DNA of 64,000 nucleotides from Megaleporinus macrocephalus (GCA_021613375.1 CM038705.1:8827095-8891094); one strand, 5' to 3'. Positions 12,875-25,094 are shown, counted from the first letter of the stretch. Notes: generated by a model from the letters alone, not told the origin. A program made the numbers and translations.

Positions 12875-13345
12875 CCAGACATACTGACCCGCACTCGTCT
12901 ATTTGTCATTTATTCATCCCTCGTTCCTCCCATAGGATCCCATTTATTTTCAGCTGAACCCAAAAATCACGGTTTTGTTTAACCTACAGCCTCCAAACTG
13001 CCTGTACTCACTCAGGGCAAGCACTAGTCCACAGACATACTGACCCGCACTCGTCTATTTGTCATTTATTCATCCCTCATTCCTCCCGTAGGATCCCATT
13101 TATTTTCAGCTGAACCCAAAAATCACGGTTTTGTTTAACCTACAGCCTCCAAACTGCCTGTACTCACTCAGGGCAAGCACTAGTCCACAGACATACTGAC
13201 CCGCACTCGTCTATTTGTCATTTATTCATCCCTCATTCCTCCCGTAGGATCCCATTTATTTTCAGCTGAACCCAAAAACCACGGTTCTGTTCAACCTACA
13301 GCCTCCAAACTGCCTGTACTCACGCAGGGCAGATCCCCAAACACA
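12875..13345. repeat. 156-bp tandem repeat, three copies
   Basis: The word CAGACATACTGACCCGCACT occurs at about 12875, 13031 and 13187, a spacing of 156 bases. The intervening sequence is almost identical (TTATTTTCAGCTGAACCCAA and so on). A related partial unit precedes the first copy. Confidence 0.92.
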
Positions 13346-13984
13346 CTGACCTGCGCTCCTCTACTTGTTGAGTCGTTGTATTCGTTTGATACACGTTATA
13401 TACTATCTGCAACCGAAACCCCTCCAAGAACATCTGATCCTCCTCCTTAGATGGTCTCAGACTACTCAAACATCTACAGACTAAATAGGTTCTTGAACTA
13501 AAGGACTACATCAGGAGTGAAACTGAAAAAGCAGCCCATGTGTACTAGGGTTCTACGCAGTGATAGGCCTGTGATGGATCCTAGTTGGTCCCCTGCTCGG
13601 TGTTCCATGCATGGCATTGCCAGTACTCAGTCATCTGACCTACTAAAGAAAGTCTGGGTCTGTTCCCGGCGTGATGCTCTGCTTCAGTCCTGTCACTGAA
13701 CGCTGACGTTTCACTCTCGCGTCTTTTCTTTCTCCATCGCTCTGTTTACTTCCTGCTGCCTCCTGCTCTTTCTCTCTCTCTCCTTTTTACCGTACTTTCT
13801 TCATCTCACTTTCCTTGTGCTCTCTCGCTCAGAGAGAGAGAGGAAGGAAGCGTGGTGTTGTTTCCTCGGTCCGTGTGTGTGTGGAGTGAAGGTGTGAAGC
13901 TGCTGTCACTAACTGAGCGTGAGCTGCCGGGAACGAGAGGCCGAGAGCCGCTTAATTTTTCATCCCTTATAAAATATAAAATCT

Positions 13985-14875
13985 CCAATGAGATTTCTAA
14001 TGAAACCTCCTCCACAGTCTCTACAGCTCTCTCTCTCTCACTCTCTCTCTCACTCACTCTCTCTCTCTCTCTCCCTCTCTCTCTCTCACTCTCTCTCTCA
14101 CTCACTCTCTCTCTTACTCTCTCCCTCTCTCTCTCTCACTCTCTCTCTCACTCACTCTCTCTCTTACTCTCTCCCTCCTCTCTCTTTCTCACTCTCTCTC
14201 TCTCTCACTCACTTTCTCTCTCACTCTCTCTCTCTTTCACTCACTCTCTCTCTCTCACTCTTTCTCTCTCACTCACTCTCTCTCTCTCACTCTCTCTCAC
14301 TCTCTCACTCTCTCTCTCACTCACTCTCTCTCACTCTCTCACTCTCTCTCTTACTCTCTCTCTTTCACTCTCTCACCCTCTCACTCTCACTCAAAATCTC
14401 ATTCTCATTCCCTTACTCTCTGACTCTCACTCTTTCATTCTCACTCTCTTTCTCTTTCTCTCTCTCTATCTCACTCTCTCTCACTCTTTCTCTCTGTTTT
14501 TCTTTCTCTTTCTCTGTCTCTCTCTCTCTCACCCTCTCACTCTCTCTCACCCTCTCACTCTCCCATTCTCATTCCCTTACTCTCTCACTCTTTTTGTCTG
14601 TTTCTCTCACTTTCTTTTCCTCTCTGTTTCTCTTTCTCTCCTTCTCTCTCTCTATTTCTCTCACTCTTTCTCTCTAGCCCACTCTCTCATCACCTTACCC
14701 TCTCACTATTTCACCATCTCACTCTCTCTTACTCTCACTCTCTCACTCTTGCTCTTTCACACTCTCTTTCACTCTCTCTGCCTCTCACTCTCACTTTTTC
14801 TCTCTGTTTCTCTTTGTCTCACTCTTTTCCTCTGATTCTCTTTCTCTATTTCTCTCTCTCTCCTTCTCTCTCTCT

Positions 14876-14911
<36 letters not shown>

Positions 14912-15562
14912 CTCATTCCATTACTCCCTCACTCTTTCTGTCTGTTTCTCTCACTTTCTTTTCCTCTCTGTTTCTCTTTCTCTCTAGCTCACTCTCTCAT
15001 TCTCTTCATCTCTGTTTTTCTCTCTCTGTTTCTCTTTCTCTCACACTCTCTCTAACACAGCTCCGTCTACACACCTCACTCTGTCTATCTGCACACCTTC
15101 CCTGTCCCTTCCTCTTTTACTTTTTCTACTCCCTCTCTCACTCCCCCCTCTATTTCTTCCTTACCTTTTTCTCTCTCCCTCTCTCTCTAAACCTATCCCT
15201 CTCTCCTTATTGCTCTCCTTTTCTCACTCTCTCCCACTTTCTCTTCCTTCTTTCTTCTCCTGCCCCTCTCGCTCTCTTTGTTTCTCTTTCTTTCTTTATC
15301 TTTTCTCACCTCTCTCCCTCTCTCTCTCTCTCGTTCTCTTTTCTCTCACAGTCTCTTTTGCTGCCTCTCTCTCTACACCCCTCCCTCTCTTTCTCATCTC
15401 ACCCACATCTCCATTGCTTTGTCTTTCTCTTTCTCTCTCAACACCTCTACCTCTTCCTCTCCTTCTCTTTCTCTCTCCTCCCTGTTCCAGAGATGCCAGA
15501 GCACAAGCCAGCTTTATTTTTTTATGTCTCTGCTTTTCAGCTTTTCATATAATCATCTCCCA

Positions 15563-15606
<44 letters not shown>

Positions 15607-15610
15607 TTAT
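13985..15610. repeat. 1.6-kb CT/CA-rich polypyrimidine tract
   Basis: Almost pure pyrimidine plus strand of CTCTCTCACT-type repeats, ending in a perfect (TC)n run at about 15568-15603. It sits in the intron about 320 bases before the cadm4 transmembrane exon. The very long Ser/Leu frames it encodes are artefacts. Such tracts can adopt triplex DNA and bind polypyrimidine-tract proteins in RNA. Confidence 0.93.
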
Positions 15611-15668
15611 CAGCTGATTAAATATTTAGCGCTGTTGTCCGGTTCCACGTGCAGGTGTGTTTGAGGCA

Positions 15669-15692
15669 GTGTGTGTGTGTGTGTGTGTGTGT
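15669..15692. repeat. (GT)n microsatellite
   Basis: A run of alternating GT upstream of the cadm4 transmembrane exon. A second, shorter TG run lies directly against the acceptor at 15903-15916. Confidence 0.9.
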
Positions 15693-15926
15693 TTGGGGAA
15701 TCTCGGCAGATCTCAGACACACACAGGCAGCATCCCGCGCCCCCACACTCGTTTCTCCTGTCTGTCTCTTTCCCTCCACTCCGTCACCCTGTGTCAGTCT
15801 CACGGCAGACTGTGAGCGTGTTGGAATACACCTGGGGAATGACTCAATCTCTCACTTCTTTTGTCTCCTCTCTTTCTCCGTCTCTCCATCTCACCCCTTC
15901 TATGTGTGTGTGTGTGTCTGTGGCAG

Positions 15927-16055
15927 ACCCTGGGGCAGTGGTGGAGACCCACAGTGCAGTACCGTACGCGGTCATAGGGGGCGTCCTGGCTCTGCTGGTT
16001 TTCACCGTCATCTGCGTGCTCATCGTCACCATCTGGTGCTCCGTCCGACAGAAAG
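15927..16055 (+). CDS. cadm4: Cell adhesion molecule 4 (SynCAM4/Necl-4), transmembrane exon (penultimate coding exon)
   Basis: Internal exon of 129 bases between a CAG acceptor (15924-15926) and an AAAG|GTGAG donor (16055/16056), phase 1 at both ends. It encodes the juxtamembrane stretch DPGAVVETHSAVPYA, a single helix VIGGVLALLVFTVICVLI, and the stop-transfer sequence WCSVRQK. This order, with WCSVRQKG after the helix, is characteristic of CADM4; CADM1-3 instead have a helix followed by RHKGTY. CADM4 is a type I membrane protein with three Ig domains that mediates calcium-independent cell-cell adhesion, for example between axon and Schwann cell. The Ig exons are not in the window, so the preceding intron exceeds 15.9 kb. 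The acceptor tract is a (TG)7 run rather than a strong pyrimidine tract. Family assignment is from remembered family features; cadm4 is much more likely than cadm1-3. Confidence 0.9.
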
Positions 16056-16289
16056 GTGAGTCCCACAACATTACACACCCCCCGCCCCACCCACTGCTGC
16101 TGCTACTGCTGCTGGTGGGGTGGCGTAGATGCTGTATGAGCTTCATACTGTCATCATAACTGTCAGAGCGGAAATCTGCCGTTTCTGCTGCTCCATCTGT
16201 CACCAAATCTCACATAACGTAAAAAGCTGTTTTCAAATGATGTTTCAAATGAAAAAAAAAAAATTTAAATAAATAAATAATAATTAAAA

Positions 16290-16291
16290 AA

Positions 16292-16341
<50 letters not shown>

Positions 16342-16377
16342 CCTACTATAGACTTTCCACAGAGGGAGACTATCTAG

Positions 16378-16452
<75 letters not shown>

Positions 16453-16545
16453 TCTTTCTTTTCTCACCTTTCTCCCTATTCCTCTCTCGTTCTCCCCCTC
16501 TACACCCCCCCCTCAACATTGTATATATATATATATATATATAGT
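16290..16545. repeat. Microsatellite cluster: (TA)n, (ATCT)n, (TA)n
   Basis: A (TA)n run at about 16299-16340, a (CTAT)n run at about 16375-16452 and a shorter (TA)n at about 16521-16543, separated by short unique sequence. Confidence 0.95.
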
Positions 16546-17745
16546 ATTGTACTAAGTTTTAAGCACTTGTGGACATTATTATATTTATTTACATTGTATG
16601 ATATATTTATTTGCTCAGTAAAACACTTTATATTTTAAATATTAAACAGTATTAATACAGTATGTAGTGCTTTTACATACGTCAGTGTGTTTATTTAACC
16701 CTTTCCAAGCTTCTCCTTCTATAAACAACCCAGTATTATTTACAGTTCTCATCTAATACCTGCTTTGACTGCTCAGTACTTCATTAAGCTAAATCAAGAT
16801 TACTGCTGAACTGAATACATTCATACAATGTCTGGGGCGTCCAGGAGAAATCTGGAACTACACTTTGATCTTCAAACTGGAGCTCAAGATATGATCTACT
16901 TCTCTCACAATAAGATATTAATTTTACTTTGTATTGTATATATGATTATTTACATCTGTTCTGATCAGATCTGGTGTTATTAGTGGTGTAAATACACTTA
17001 TTGATCAGGTAAGGCTGTTAAACTTATCAAAAACGCAATGTGATGGGCCAGAAAGACAAAGACAGTACACGATACAGTTAAAGAAAGCAGGCCGCTGCAA
17101 ATCAGGTTTTAATATAATAATAAATGTAATAAACAGCGACAGATCATACATTTAGATCATCATTTACATAAATAACTAAACAAATCAATGAATAAATAAT
17201 CTGTAAACTGAGACTAGAAAATAGTTCAGAGGTATTAGGATCTATCCTATCCAGCAATTCAAATGTTCTTTTTTTTTGGATAATAAACAAAATTAGTCTT
17301 ATTAGTCGTTAATGTGCAACATTCCATTCTATCAACATTGTAGCAGTTTATGCCCCAAAGGGTCCCGAGGCCCCTGGGCACAGTCAGTAATCTGGTTTTA
17401 ATATTATGCCTCCTGATTTGTATTTCAGAGCTAAACATACTTCAGCATTGTGTTAAAAGGATTGGTGTTAAAGGAAATGTATATGAGAAACTGTATATGT
17501 ATGTAAATATGTATTTTTTTAATCCATTGAATGAAAGTAAACAAATGTTGCCTTTATGGGCCTGAAAACCCTTCTGTAGCAATATTGATTTTTTTTTTTT
17601 TTTTTTACATCAAAAGTCTAAACTGTAGTGCACACCACAGCAATACTGCAGTAGAATATATACACTACTGTGCAAAAGTGTAAGATGATTATTTAATAAG
17701 TCTTTATCTGATCAATAACATGTTTTTACCGGTAAGAACATCAGA
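16546..17745. other. Intronic AT-rich sequence, no feature seen
   Basis: AT-rich DNA with a poly-T run near 17590. No coding signal, terminal repeats or array can be supported. Confidence 0.45.
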
Positions 17746-17753
17746 TATCATTA

Positions 17754-18642
17754 ATAGAGATGGAAAGATTGATTGCCTATGTATTAGTATCGGTCGATTT
17801 TTAATCAAAATATTCAATCGGCCGATATTTCTTTAATTTAGTCGATCCCGAGAGCTGATCGATGGCGTTCAACAAATGAGCCTAATTTCTATATTTTAGC
17901 TAGTGTTTCGTTAAAACCCCATCCGACCAGGTCCTTGCAGTTCCTATCTGAACCACTAGGTGGAAACACATACCCTTTCATTTTTGACAAACTGACTAAA
18001 GCAGTGGCCTCGTGAGAACAGTTTATGACGTTCACGGCATGCGCTGATAGAAAACATGTCGTCGTCTGGTTTCTTATCGTATGTGATGCAGACATTTAAC
18101 ACTACTAATCTGATGCAGCACTTCAGAGAACACCACGCGGCTGAATACAGTGAGTATCAGCAAACAGCAGAGCTAGCACACACAGCTAACACAAAACTAA
18201 CAACCCAGAACACCTACAGACCAGATCTGACCGGTATGAACAGAACAGCAGCAACAATTCAATATTCTACATTTAATGATTACAGATTTTTGTTTAAAAT
18301 AACAGAGTCTGCGTTTTATGACTGCTGGTTTTACTGCATTTATTTAATTTGCTTTTTTAGTTTTAAATTAAGGGTCTAAATTTAATGATTGCAGTTTTGG
18401 GGATATTAGTTTGATTTACTTTGTTTATTTACTGTTAATTTTGTTAAAGATATTATACTGTTTCACACGAGCTGGTTAAAAATGCTAATAAACCAGTTTA
18501 GACCATGTTTTATGACTTGCTTGCGCTAATAACTACATATAGCCCTGCTGTGGCATATAGCTCCTATCGGCTATCGGCTGATTGCGCTGTAAGGTGATCG
18601 GTGATCGGAATCAGCCCCAAAAACGCTGATCGGTCCATCTCT
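17754..18642 (+). mobile_element. hAT-family MITE with half a BED zinc finger
   Basis: An 889-base insertion with short inverted ends (AGAGATGG at the left, CCATCTCT at the right; ATCGGTC and GATCGG motifs recur inside both ends). It is flanked by an imperfect 8-base direct repeat, TATCATTA and TATCCTTA, the target-site length of hAT transposons. Near 18056-18230 the plus strand reads NTTNLMQHFREHHAAEY, which resembles the second half of the BED zinc finger of hAT transposases (NTSNLxxHLxxxH pattern). The CxxC half and the catalytic domain are missing, so it is non-autonomous. Confidence 0.72.
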
Positions 18643-18720
18643 TATCCTTAGAACAGATGTAAATAATCATACATACAATACAAAGTAACATGAATATCTT
18701 ATTTTGAGAAATATATATAT

Positions 18721-19340
18721 ATATACACCAAACAATCATAACATTAACCTCCTTTTATCTACACACACTGTCCAGTGTATCAGCTCCACTGACCTTATAG
18801 GAGCTACACTCACAGACTGTAGTTCATCTGATTCACTGTATACTTTATAACCCTGTTCTTCAATTATCAGGAGCCCCACAGGACCACCACAGAGCAGATA
18901 CTATTTGGGTGGTGGTTCATTCTCACCACTGCAGTGACACTGACATGGTGGTGGTGCGGGTGTGAGTGGATCAGACACAGCAGTGCTGCACTCACTGTCC
19001 ACTCTATTAGACACGCCTACTACTTGATGGTCCACCGTGTAGATGGAAAGCCAGAGACAATAGCTCTTCTGCTGCTGCACAGTTTGTGTTGGTCAGCCCC
19101 TAGTTCTTCATCAGTGCTCACAGGATGTTGGATGTTGCTGGTTGGTGGACTATTCTCAGTATAGAGGTGTTTAAACACTCCAGCAGCACTGCTGTCTCTG
19201 ATCCACTCACATCAGCGCAACACACACCAACACACCACCAGAATGACCCACATCTGGGGTCCTGACCATTAAAGGACAGAGTGAAAGGGGGTAAACAATG
19301 TGTTTAATGATAAAATTTTATGGCTGATCTTTGTATATAT
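18721..19340. mobile_element. Foldback (inverted-repeat) element, full-length copy
   Basis: The ends are inverted: TACACCAAACAATCATAACA at the left and TTATGGCTGATCTTTGTATA at the right. Internally GATCAGACACAGCAGTGCTG (about 18970) is mirrored by CAGCACTGCTGTCTCTGATC (about 19184). It is a common element of fish genomes in my experience; the superfamily is not certain. Partial relatives lie at 26515-26960 and 39665-40020. Confidence 0.65.
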
Positions 19341-19361
19341 ATATATATATATATATATAAT

Positions 19362-19588
19362 CTCGTCGCTGTCCCATGAAAATCAAGTATCTCTAAAAAT
19401 GCAACTTTACAGGAGAGACGAAAAACTTTCTTTACTTTCAATGTAAGTCGATAGAACCAGAATATTTTCCAAGCTATTTAGGGAGCATTTCTATTGGTCC
19501 AGTAGTCATTAAATTTTCAAACAATGTAAACGACCATTGTGTTGAAAATAATGTAAAAAAAGGTAAAATTAATATATGGTTTTCATTG

Positions 19589-19625
<37 letters not shown>
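19362..19625 (+). mobile_element. MITE of the CGCTGTCCAATGAAAAAC family, copy B, with (TA)n ends
   Basis: Starts CTCGTCGCTGTCCCATGAAA and follows the family body to GGTTTTCATTGAACA near 19575. A (TA)n microsatellite abuts each end (about 19334-19358 and 19590-19623). Confidence 0.7.
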
Positions 19626-19989
19626 CCTCAAGGAAAGAAGTGGGTATAAAATATATCATATTGAGACTGCAGACTAATAAACTTGGCTCGCACGAAGGTG
19701 AGTGAGAATGTGGTTGAGTGAGAGAGGCGAGGGAAAAGCTGAAGGAGGCGATAAGACATTTTTGGCATATCTCCTAGAACTCCCAGTCCCGCTCGGTGAT
19801 ATACAGACACGTAGAAAACAAAGGTGTGGTCTGACTGTTTTATAGCCCCTGCAGTTGACTATATCAGTCGGCATCTATAAGGAAATGCATTACTCTGTCC
19901 CTGCCGTTCCCTTAAAAGCTGCTGGCACCCTCGGTGAGGCCCATGTGCCAAGATTCACGGCACCTGGTAACCCATCCTGTGTAACAGGA

Positions 19990-20280
19990 GGGGTCTCTTT
20001 AAGAGGACAAGGAAGAAACACTGGGAGAAATCATGGCTCAAAAGTAGAAAAGCTGTTACAGCATGTGGAAGAAACACTGAGAGGATCCAAGACTCCGAAG
20101 CAACACTCCCTGAGAGCGTTGAGGAAATCTCTGAGGAAAAAACAAAGAGGAGCCAAGACTCAAGAGGGAAAGCTGTGAGAGCAGGAGGAGGAATCAGAGA
20201 GAGGAACGAAGCCTTAAAAGTAGAGATAATATTAGAGCATAAGGAAGAAACCCTGAGAGGGACCGAGGCTCAGAAGAGCT
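19990..20280. repeat. Degenerate GAAGAAACACTGAGAGGA repeats
   Basis: Several imperfect units of the type GGAAGAAACACTGAGAGGA-CCAAGACTC in a row, related to the dispersed fish repeat at 1795-1865 and 4225-4330. Confidence 0.45.
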
Positions 20281-20529
20281 AGTTTTACTTAGAAGAATTG
20301 ATCAAGCAATGGATTTAGGAATACTTTGGCTTGTTTGGAATGAAAGTCTGCAACCAAGATGCAAAATACGCTGGGTCTTGGTGGGTCCTTAACCTCTTGG
20401 ACGTGTCCTAAATATCCTAAAAGCCCTACAAGTCAAAATTCTAGGGGGTTCCTGAAAATAAGCCTATGACATTATTGTGTCATTGTGTAGCTGCTTCACC
20501 CACAAGCAACTCGACTAACTGGACATGAC

Positions 20530-21850
20530 ACCTGACTAACTAGAGATACAGCCTCAGGGTGGCGCTGTAGCACTTTTTCAAACTTTAAATGCAGATGGAG
20601 CATTCTGTCCGTACTCCGCTTTTATTACATTCGTAATTGTGTATGTTCTCTGAAAGCTCATGGATGTGGACGGACCTGAGCAGTACCACTGGAATCTGAC
20701 TAACTAGAGCTGCCGCACTGCACTGCCTCTGGGTGGTGCTGTAGTAATTTGGTTCACCCAGTTTATCCTTTGTGGTGTAGCAACTGTAACTATGCCCAGG
20801 ATGGCCAATTTTCTCAAGAGACTGGTGGAAAAAGTGAATTTTCGAGGCTCATGCTTAACCTTAAATACAGATACAGATCTAGAGCTTCAGCACTGCTCTG
20901 CCTCAGGGTGGCTTTCTACAGTTCACCAAGTGGTCCTTCATGGCCTACCCAAAGTAACTATGCCTAGGATGCCCAATTTTCCTGCTTTTATTACGTTCGT
21001 AATTGTTCATGTTCTCTGAAAGCTCATGGAACTGTAGAAGGAACTGAGCAGTACCACTGGAATCTGACTAACTAAAGTTTCAGCACTGCTCGGGTGGTGT
21101 TATAGCAATTTGGTCCAACCAGTTATTCCTTTATGGCCTACCAATTGTAACTATGACCAGGATGCCCAATTTTCCCAAAAGACAGATAGAAAGAGTGAAT
21201 TTTTAAGGCTTATGCTCAACCTTAAATGCAGATGTTTGTACTTTGCCTTTATCATGTTCATAATTGTGCACGTCCTCTAAAAAGCTTATGGATGTGGACG
21301 GAACTGAGCAGTACCACTGAAATCTGACTGACTAGAGCTTCACAACTACTCTGCCTCAGGGTGGCGCTGTAGCAGTGTGGTTCACCCAGTGATCCTTCAT
21401 GGCCTACCAATTGTAACTATGCCCAGGATACCCAGTCTTCCCAGAAGACTGGTGGAAAGAGTGAATATTTAAGGCTACTTTCGTGCTTTTATTACGTTCG
21501 TAATTGTGCATGTTCTTTGAAAGCTCATGGACGTGGACAGAACAGAGCAGTACCACTGAAATCTGACTAACTAGAGCTGCAGCACTTCTCTGCCTCTGGG
21601 TGGCACTGTAGCAATTTGGTTAAACCAATTATTCCTTATTGGCCTACCAATTGTAACTATGCCCAGGAAGCCCAGTCTTCCCAAGAGATTGGTGGAAGAA
21701 GTGAATTTTTGAGGGTCAACCTTAAACACCAATAAAGATGGAGCTTTCTGTCTGCGCTCACCCATATTTTCAGCTGTTCTATGAAAGCCTATGGATTTGG
21801 ATGGAACAGAGCAGCACTGGGAATTGTGGGGTCAGTGAAACTAATAGTTC
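20530..21850. repeat. Degenerate long-unit tandem array
   Basis: The word TCTGACTAACTAGAGCT recurs at about 20696, 21063, 21325 and 21561, with a partial form at 20543. Each is followed by CTGCCTCAGGGTGGCGCTGT-like and CCTACCAATTGTAACTATGC-like segments. Spacings of about 370, 262 and 236 bases show units that have gained and lost pieces. Non-coding. Confidence 0.75.
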
Positions 21851-22439
21851 AAGCAAAACGTGACCACTCACCTGTAGACACAAAGAAACTGGTGGAAACT
21901 GTTTGAAGTGAGGCTGCATGACCGGGTCTGGAATTCCAAACACTTGTATGATGTTACATGGCCGGGGCACAGGGACAAACCTCTGCTCCTTTATCGTCAT
22001 CATATTTTGTTGTTGCCAGACTCCATGCCAATGTCAAAGACCCATGGAAGTACGTGGGCAGAGACAGTTGCAACGTTTAGACAAAAGTGTAAGACCTCCT
22101 TTAATGCATGGAAGACCATATAACCAAACTAGAAACTTTGAAAAAGAAGAATTTTTAGACCATGTGAGCAATCAGACAATGCTGCAGTAGCCAGCCAACA
22201 TGGGACGCCCGAATACCATGGAGATGTTCACGCATTGCCAGTAGCCACACCAACCCTTTGGACCCTAAGATTGGATGCCCCTGCACTAAAAGGAGCCAAA
22301 ACAACTCAAAATAAATAATAAAAACTCAACATGAAGAAAAAACACTGAGAGGAACCAGGAATTGAAAGAGAACATTCTCCTCCTCTGGGCTGAGGCAGAT
22401 AATTGGATGCTTCTGCACCTTCTAAACCCAGGTTTAGAA

Positions 22440-22725
22440 ACTGGACTGGACCCCGCGAGCGGGGCAACACGTCCGCTGTTTAACGATCTCGTCAGCGGCT
22501 GCTTTACGTGCCAGAAAACCGGCGCCCACGCTAGATCGATTTTTTAATTAAGCAGCCGTTCAAAGTCGGGATTGAAGTCGCTCATGCTGGGGTGAAATCA
22601 GTCGGCCCATAACGACGTGAATGAAAGAGACGTACAGTGCCGGATCGCTGAGTGCACTGTTGATGATGATTATACATACAGTTAATTGGAGATTAATTAG
22701 TTGCTTTGTCCGTCCCCTAGTTTAG
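22440..22725. promoter_or_regulatory. Conserved-looking non-coding block (candidate enhancer)
   Basis: An unrepetitive block with many CpGs and several homeodomain-type cores (TTAATTAAGC at about 22545, TTAATTGGAGATTAATTAG at about 22682) in otherwise repeat-ridden intron. There is no open frame with splice signals. Composition and motif density resemble vertebrate conserved non-coding elements. This is inference from texture only; conservation has not been tested. Confidence 0.35.
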
Positions 22726-23215
22726 AAAGTGCTTTGACTTTGTGGGGCACTGCTCAAAGGGAACGTTGGATGCTAGGCCCAGCAGGAGGAGAGGGTGGAT
22801 TGATGCTGGGCAGCACCTTGGAAGTACTGGGCGATGGCTCATGAATAAATATCCATATTGGCCTCAATACCAGTATTGGGTTCACATTAGAATAAATCTG
22901 ATCCATCTAAAGCACTTAAGTTTAAAATTCATATGTGGTAAAAGTACTATAATGTGATGTCAGTGTAGAAGACAATGCTGGAAACATAACACACAACAAG
23001 TGAATGCTCTTTTATTGAACACAGGACCACTGTTACTACTAGGGTTAGGGTAATAGGCAGGTCACTTCTAACCATACAACAAGTATTAGTAGTCAGTAAC
23101 ACTGCCCTAACTACCTCACAGCCCAGCACAGAATACAGTAACACGTGCAGATCTTTATGCTAATAACAACTGATCTACAGTCAGATTCAAAGTGTGCCCA
23201 GTTTGTGTCTATTCA
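22726..23215. other. Intronic sequence, no feature seen
   Basis: Ordinary AT-rich sequence containing a short AGGGTTAGGGTAA near 23041. No gene or clear element. Confidence 0.4.
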
Positions 23216-23219
23216 ATGA

Positions 23220-24180
23220 ATAAATCATCCGTCAAGCACTGATGTTGGACAAGAAGGCCTCTTGTGCTATCAGCATCCCAGTTCATCCCAAATATTGTAA
23301 CTGGGGTTAAGGTCAGGAATTCCATGGTCCAGCAAATTCCTCACCTTGTACACAGGGACACCGTGATGCTGGAACAGAGACGGACCTTCTCCAAATTACT
23401 GCCCCAAAGGTGGAAGCATATCATTGTCTAAAATTGTCTTTTTATGCTTTAGTATTAACACTAGCGCTGGAACTAAGAAGCCCAACCCCAAATCAAACAA
23501 ATAAATCAGCCCCAGAAAACTTCATTATCCCTCTTCAGCCAAACTTTACTGTTGGCACTATGCATTCTGGTATTGTTTTGGCTTCCACCAAACCTGGATT
23601 CAGACAGTTGACTATCAGATAGTGAACTGTGATCCATCACCCCAGAGAGGCACTTCCAGTGGCAATGTGCTTTACACTACTCCAGTCGACACTTGGCATT
23701 GCACATACCTAACGCAGGTAAAATTACTGTACATAATGTTAGTTTGACTTAGTGCTGATAAAAATATTAACCTAGCCAATTTGCACACCTTGAAAGCAGG
23801 AGCATTTCTCTCTCTGAGAAATGCCACACTAGTCCTCTATCAATGTAATGTCATTTGTAACTCAAAAACTAGTTAACTAGCTGATGTTAACCTTTTTCTC
23901 AACTATACATTCCCCTTCAAATCCATCAAATCCACTTTTGCACCACATCTTTGAAGAAGTGGACTCCAGCGTGATCGTGGCTTTAGGCTTGTGTGCTGCT
24001 GCTTGGTCATTCAAACCCATTCTCAGAAGCTCTCCATGCACTGTTCTTGTGCTAATGTTGCTTCTAGAGGTGCTTCACAGTGCTACAGGCATCAGCACCC
24101 AACAGGAGTTCTACCACTTCATAGCTGAGCTGTCGTTGGTCCTAAATCCTTCTGTTTTACAATAATAGCACTTATGATTG
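23220..24180 (-). mobile_element. Decayed Tc1/mariner-like transposon
   Basis: Read on the minus strand this matches the order of segments in a common fish Tc1-like transposase gene. The plus strand shows GATGTTGGACAAGAAGGCCT, GGGGTTAAGGTCAGGAATTC, CAGCCAAACTTTACTGTTGG and CTCTCCATGCACTGTTCTTG, the antisense of conserved parts of the catalytic region. Stops and frameshifts interrupt the frame; it is a fossil. A smaller piece of the same family lies at 59165-59480. Confidence 0.7.
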
Positions 24181-24843
24181 ATTGGGCTGGGATGACGCAT
24201 CGATGTAATCGATTATGAAATCACACTGATTAGCATAATGAAAGATGACCGCTCCTACTGAAAGCATGGATTTATCTGGAGCGCAAGCTGCAGCTACAAA
24301 CAATCACTCACGTACATCTAAAGTTGTGTGGAGATGCACAGTGGAGATGATCACAACAGTACGACTGCTATACACGAGACCTTGAAGATCGAACATCCCG
24401 TAGAGCTTCATCAACACAGCAGCAGGACAGCACCTGTTTACCTGTTTATCTTATCTTAGCAGATCATTTTAAGATTATTAACACGTGTAACATGTTTCTT
24501 TCAGTAGAGTCACTTGAAAAGTCTCATTGTTAACCGTTTCTTAATCGTCCAGTGTAGAACCTAAGACTGTTCTAGATACCGCGGGAGCTTTAAAGCTTCT
24601 CAAACGACTCTCTGTTAAAATATAAATATAGTCCACAAACAGTCCGGGTACTTGTGTGTGAGGCGTGTAGGCTGCGTGTCATTTGTGCCTCTAAAAGTTG
24701 AGTCAGAGTGTAAGACTTTTAGTCTTTACCCATTTATAGAGCACCTGCGTTTAAGGTACCCTTTAATTCATATAGTCTAGAATGGCCATGCATTTCCTCA
24801 TGCTTCTGAGAACCCACAGCGCAAGGTCTTCAATTCCACAGCC

Positions 24844-24844
<1 letters not shown>

Positions 24845-24936
<92 letters not shown>

Positions 24937-24940
24937 AAAT
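24845..24940. repeat. (TA)n/(CA)n microsatellite
   Basis: An almost continuous TA run with one ACATA interruption, ending in a short CACACACA stretch. Confidence 0.97.
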
Positions 24941-25094
24941 CATCCATTGGTTAAACACTCTCACATTAGAGTAATCTAAAAATTAGTTGGTAGATTAATT
25001 GACTAATCAAAAAGGAATTGTTACACATGATTTGTGGCAAAGCTGGTATAACCCATTCCTCTGATCGTCCATGCAGTCTATCTAGACTATGTTT

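Noticed and set aside
13852..14835. 327-codon Ser/Leu frame
   Set aside because: Translation of a CT repeat tract; low complexity.
24183..25020. Possible hAT element between GGGCTGGGATGACGCATCGA and GATTAATTGACTAATC
   Set aside because: End sequences are suggestive of hAT but are not inverted repeats of each other and no 8-base duplication was found.
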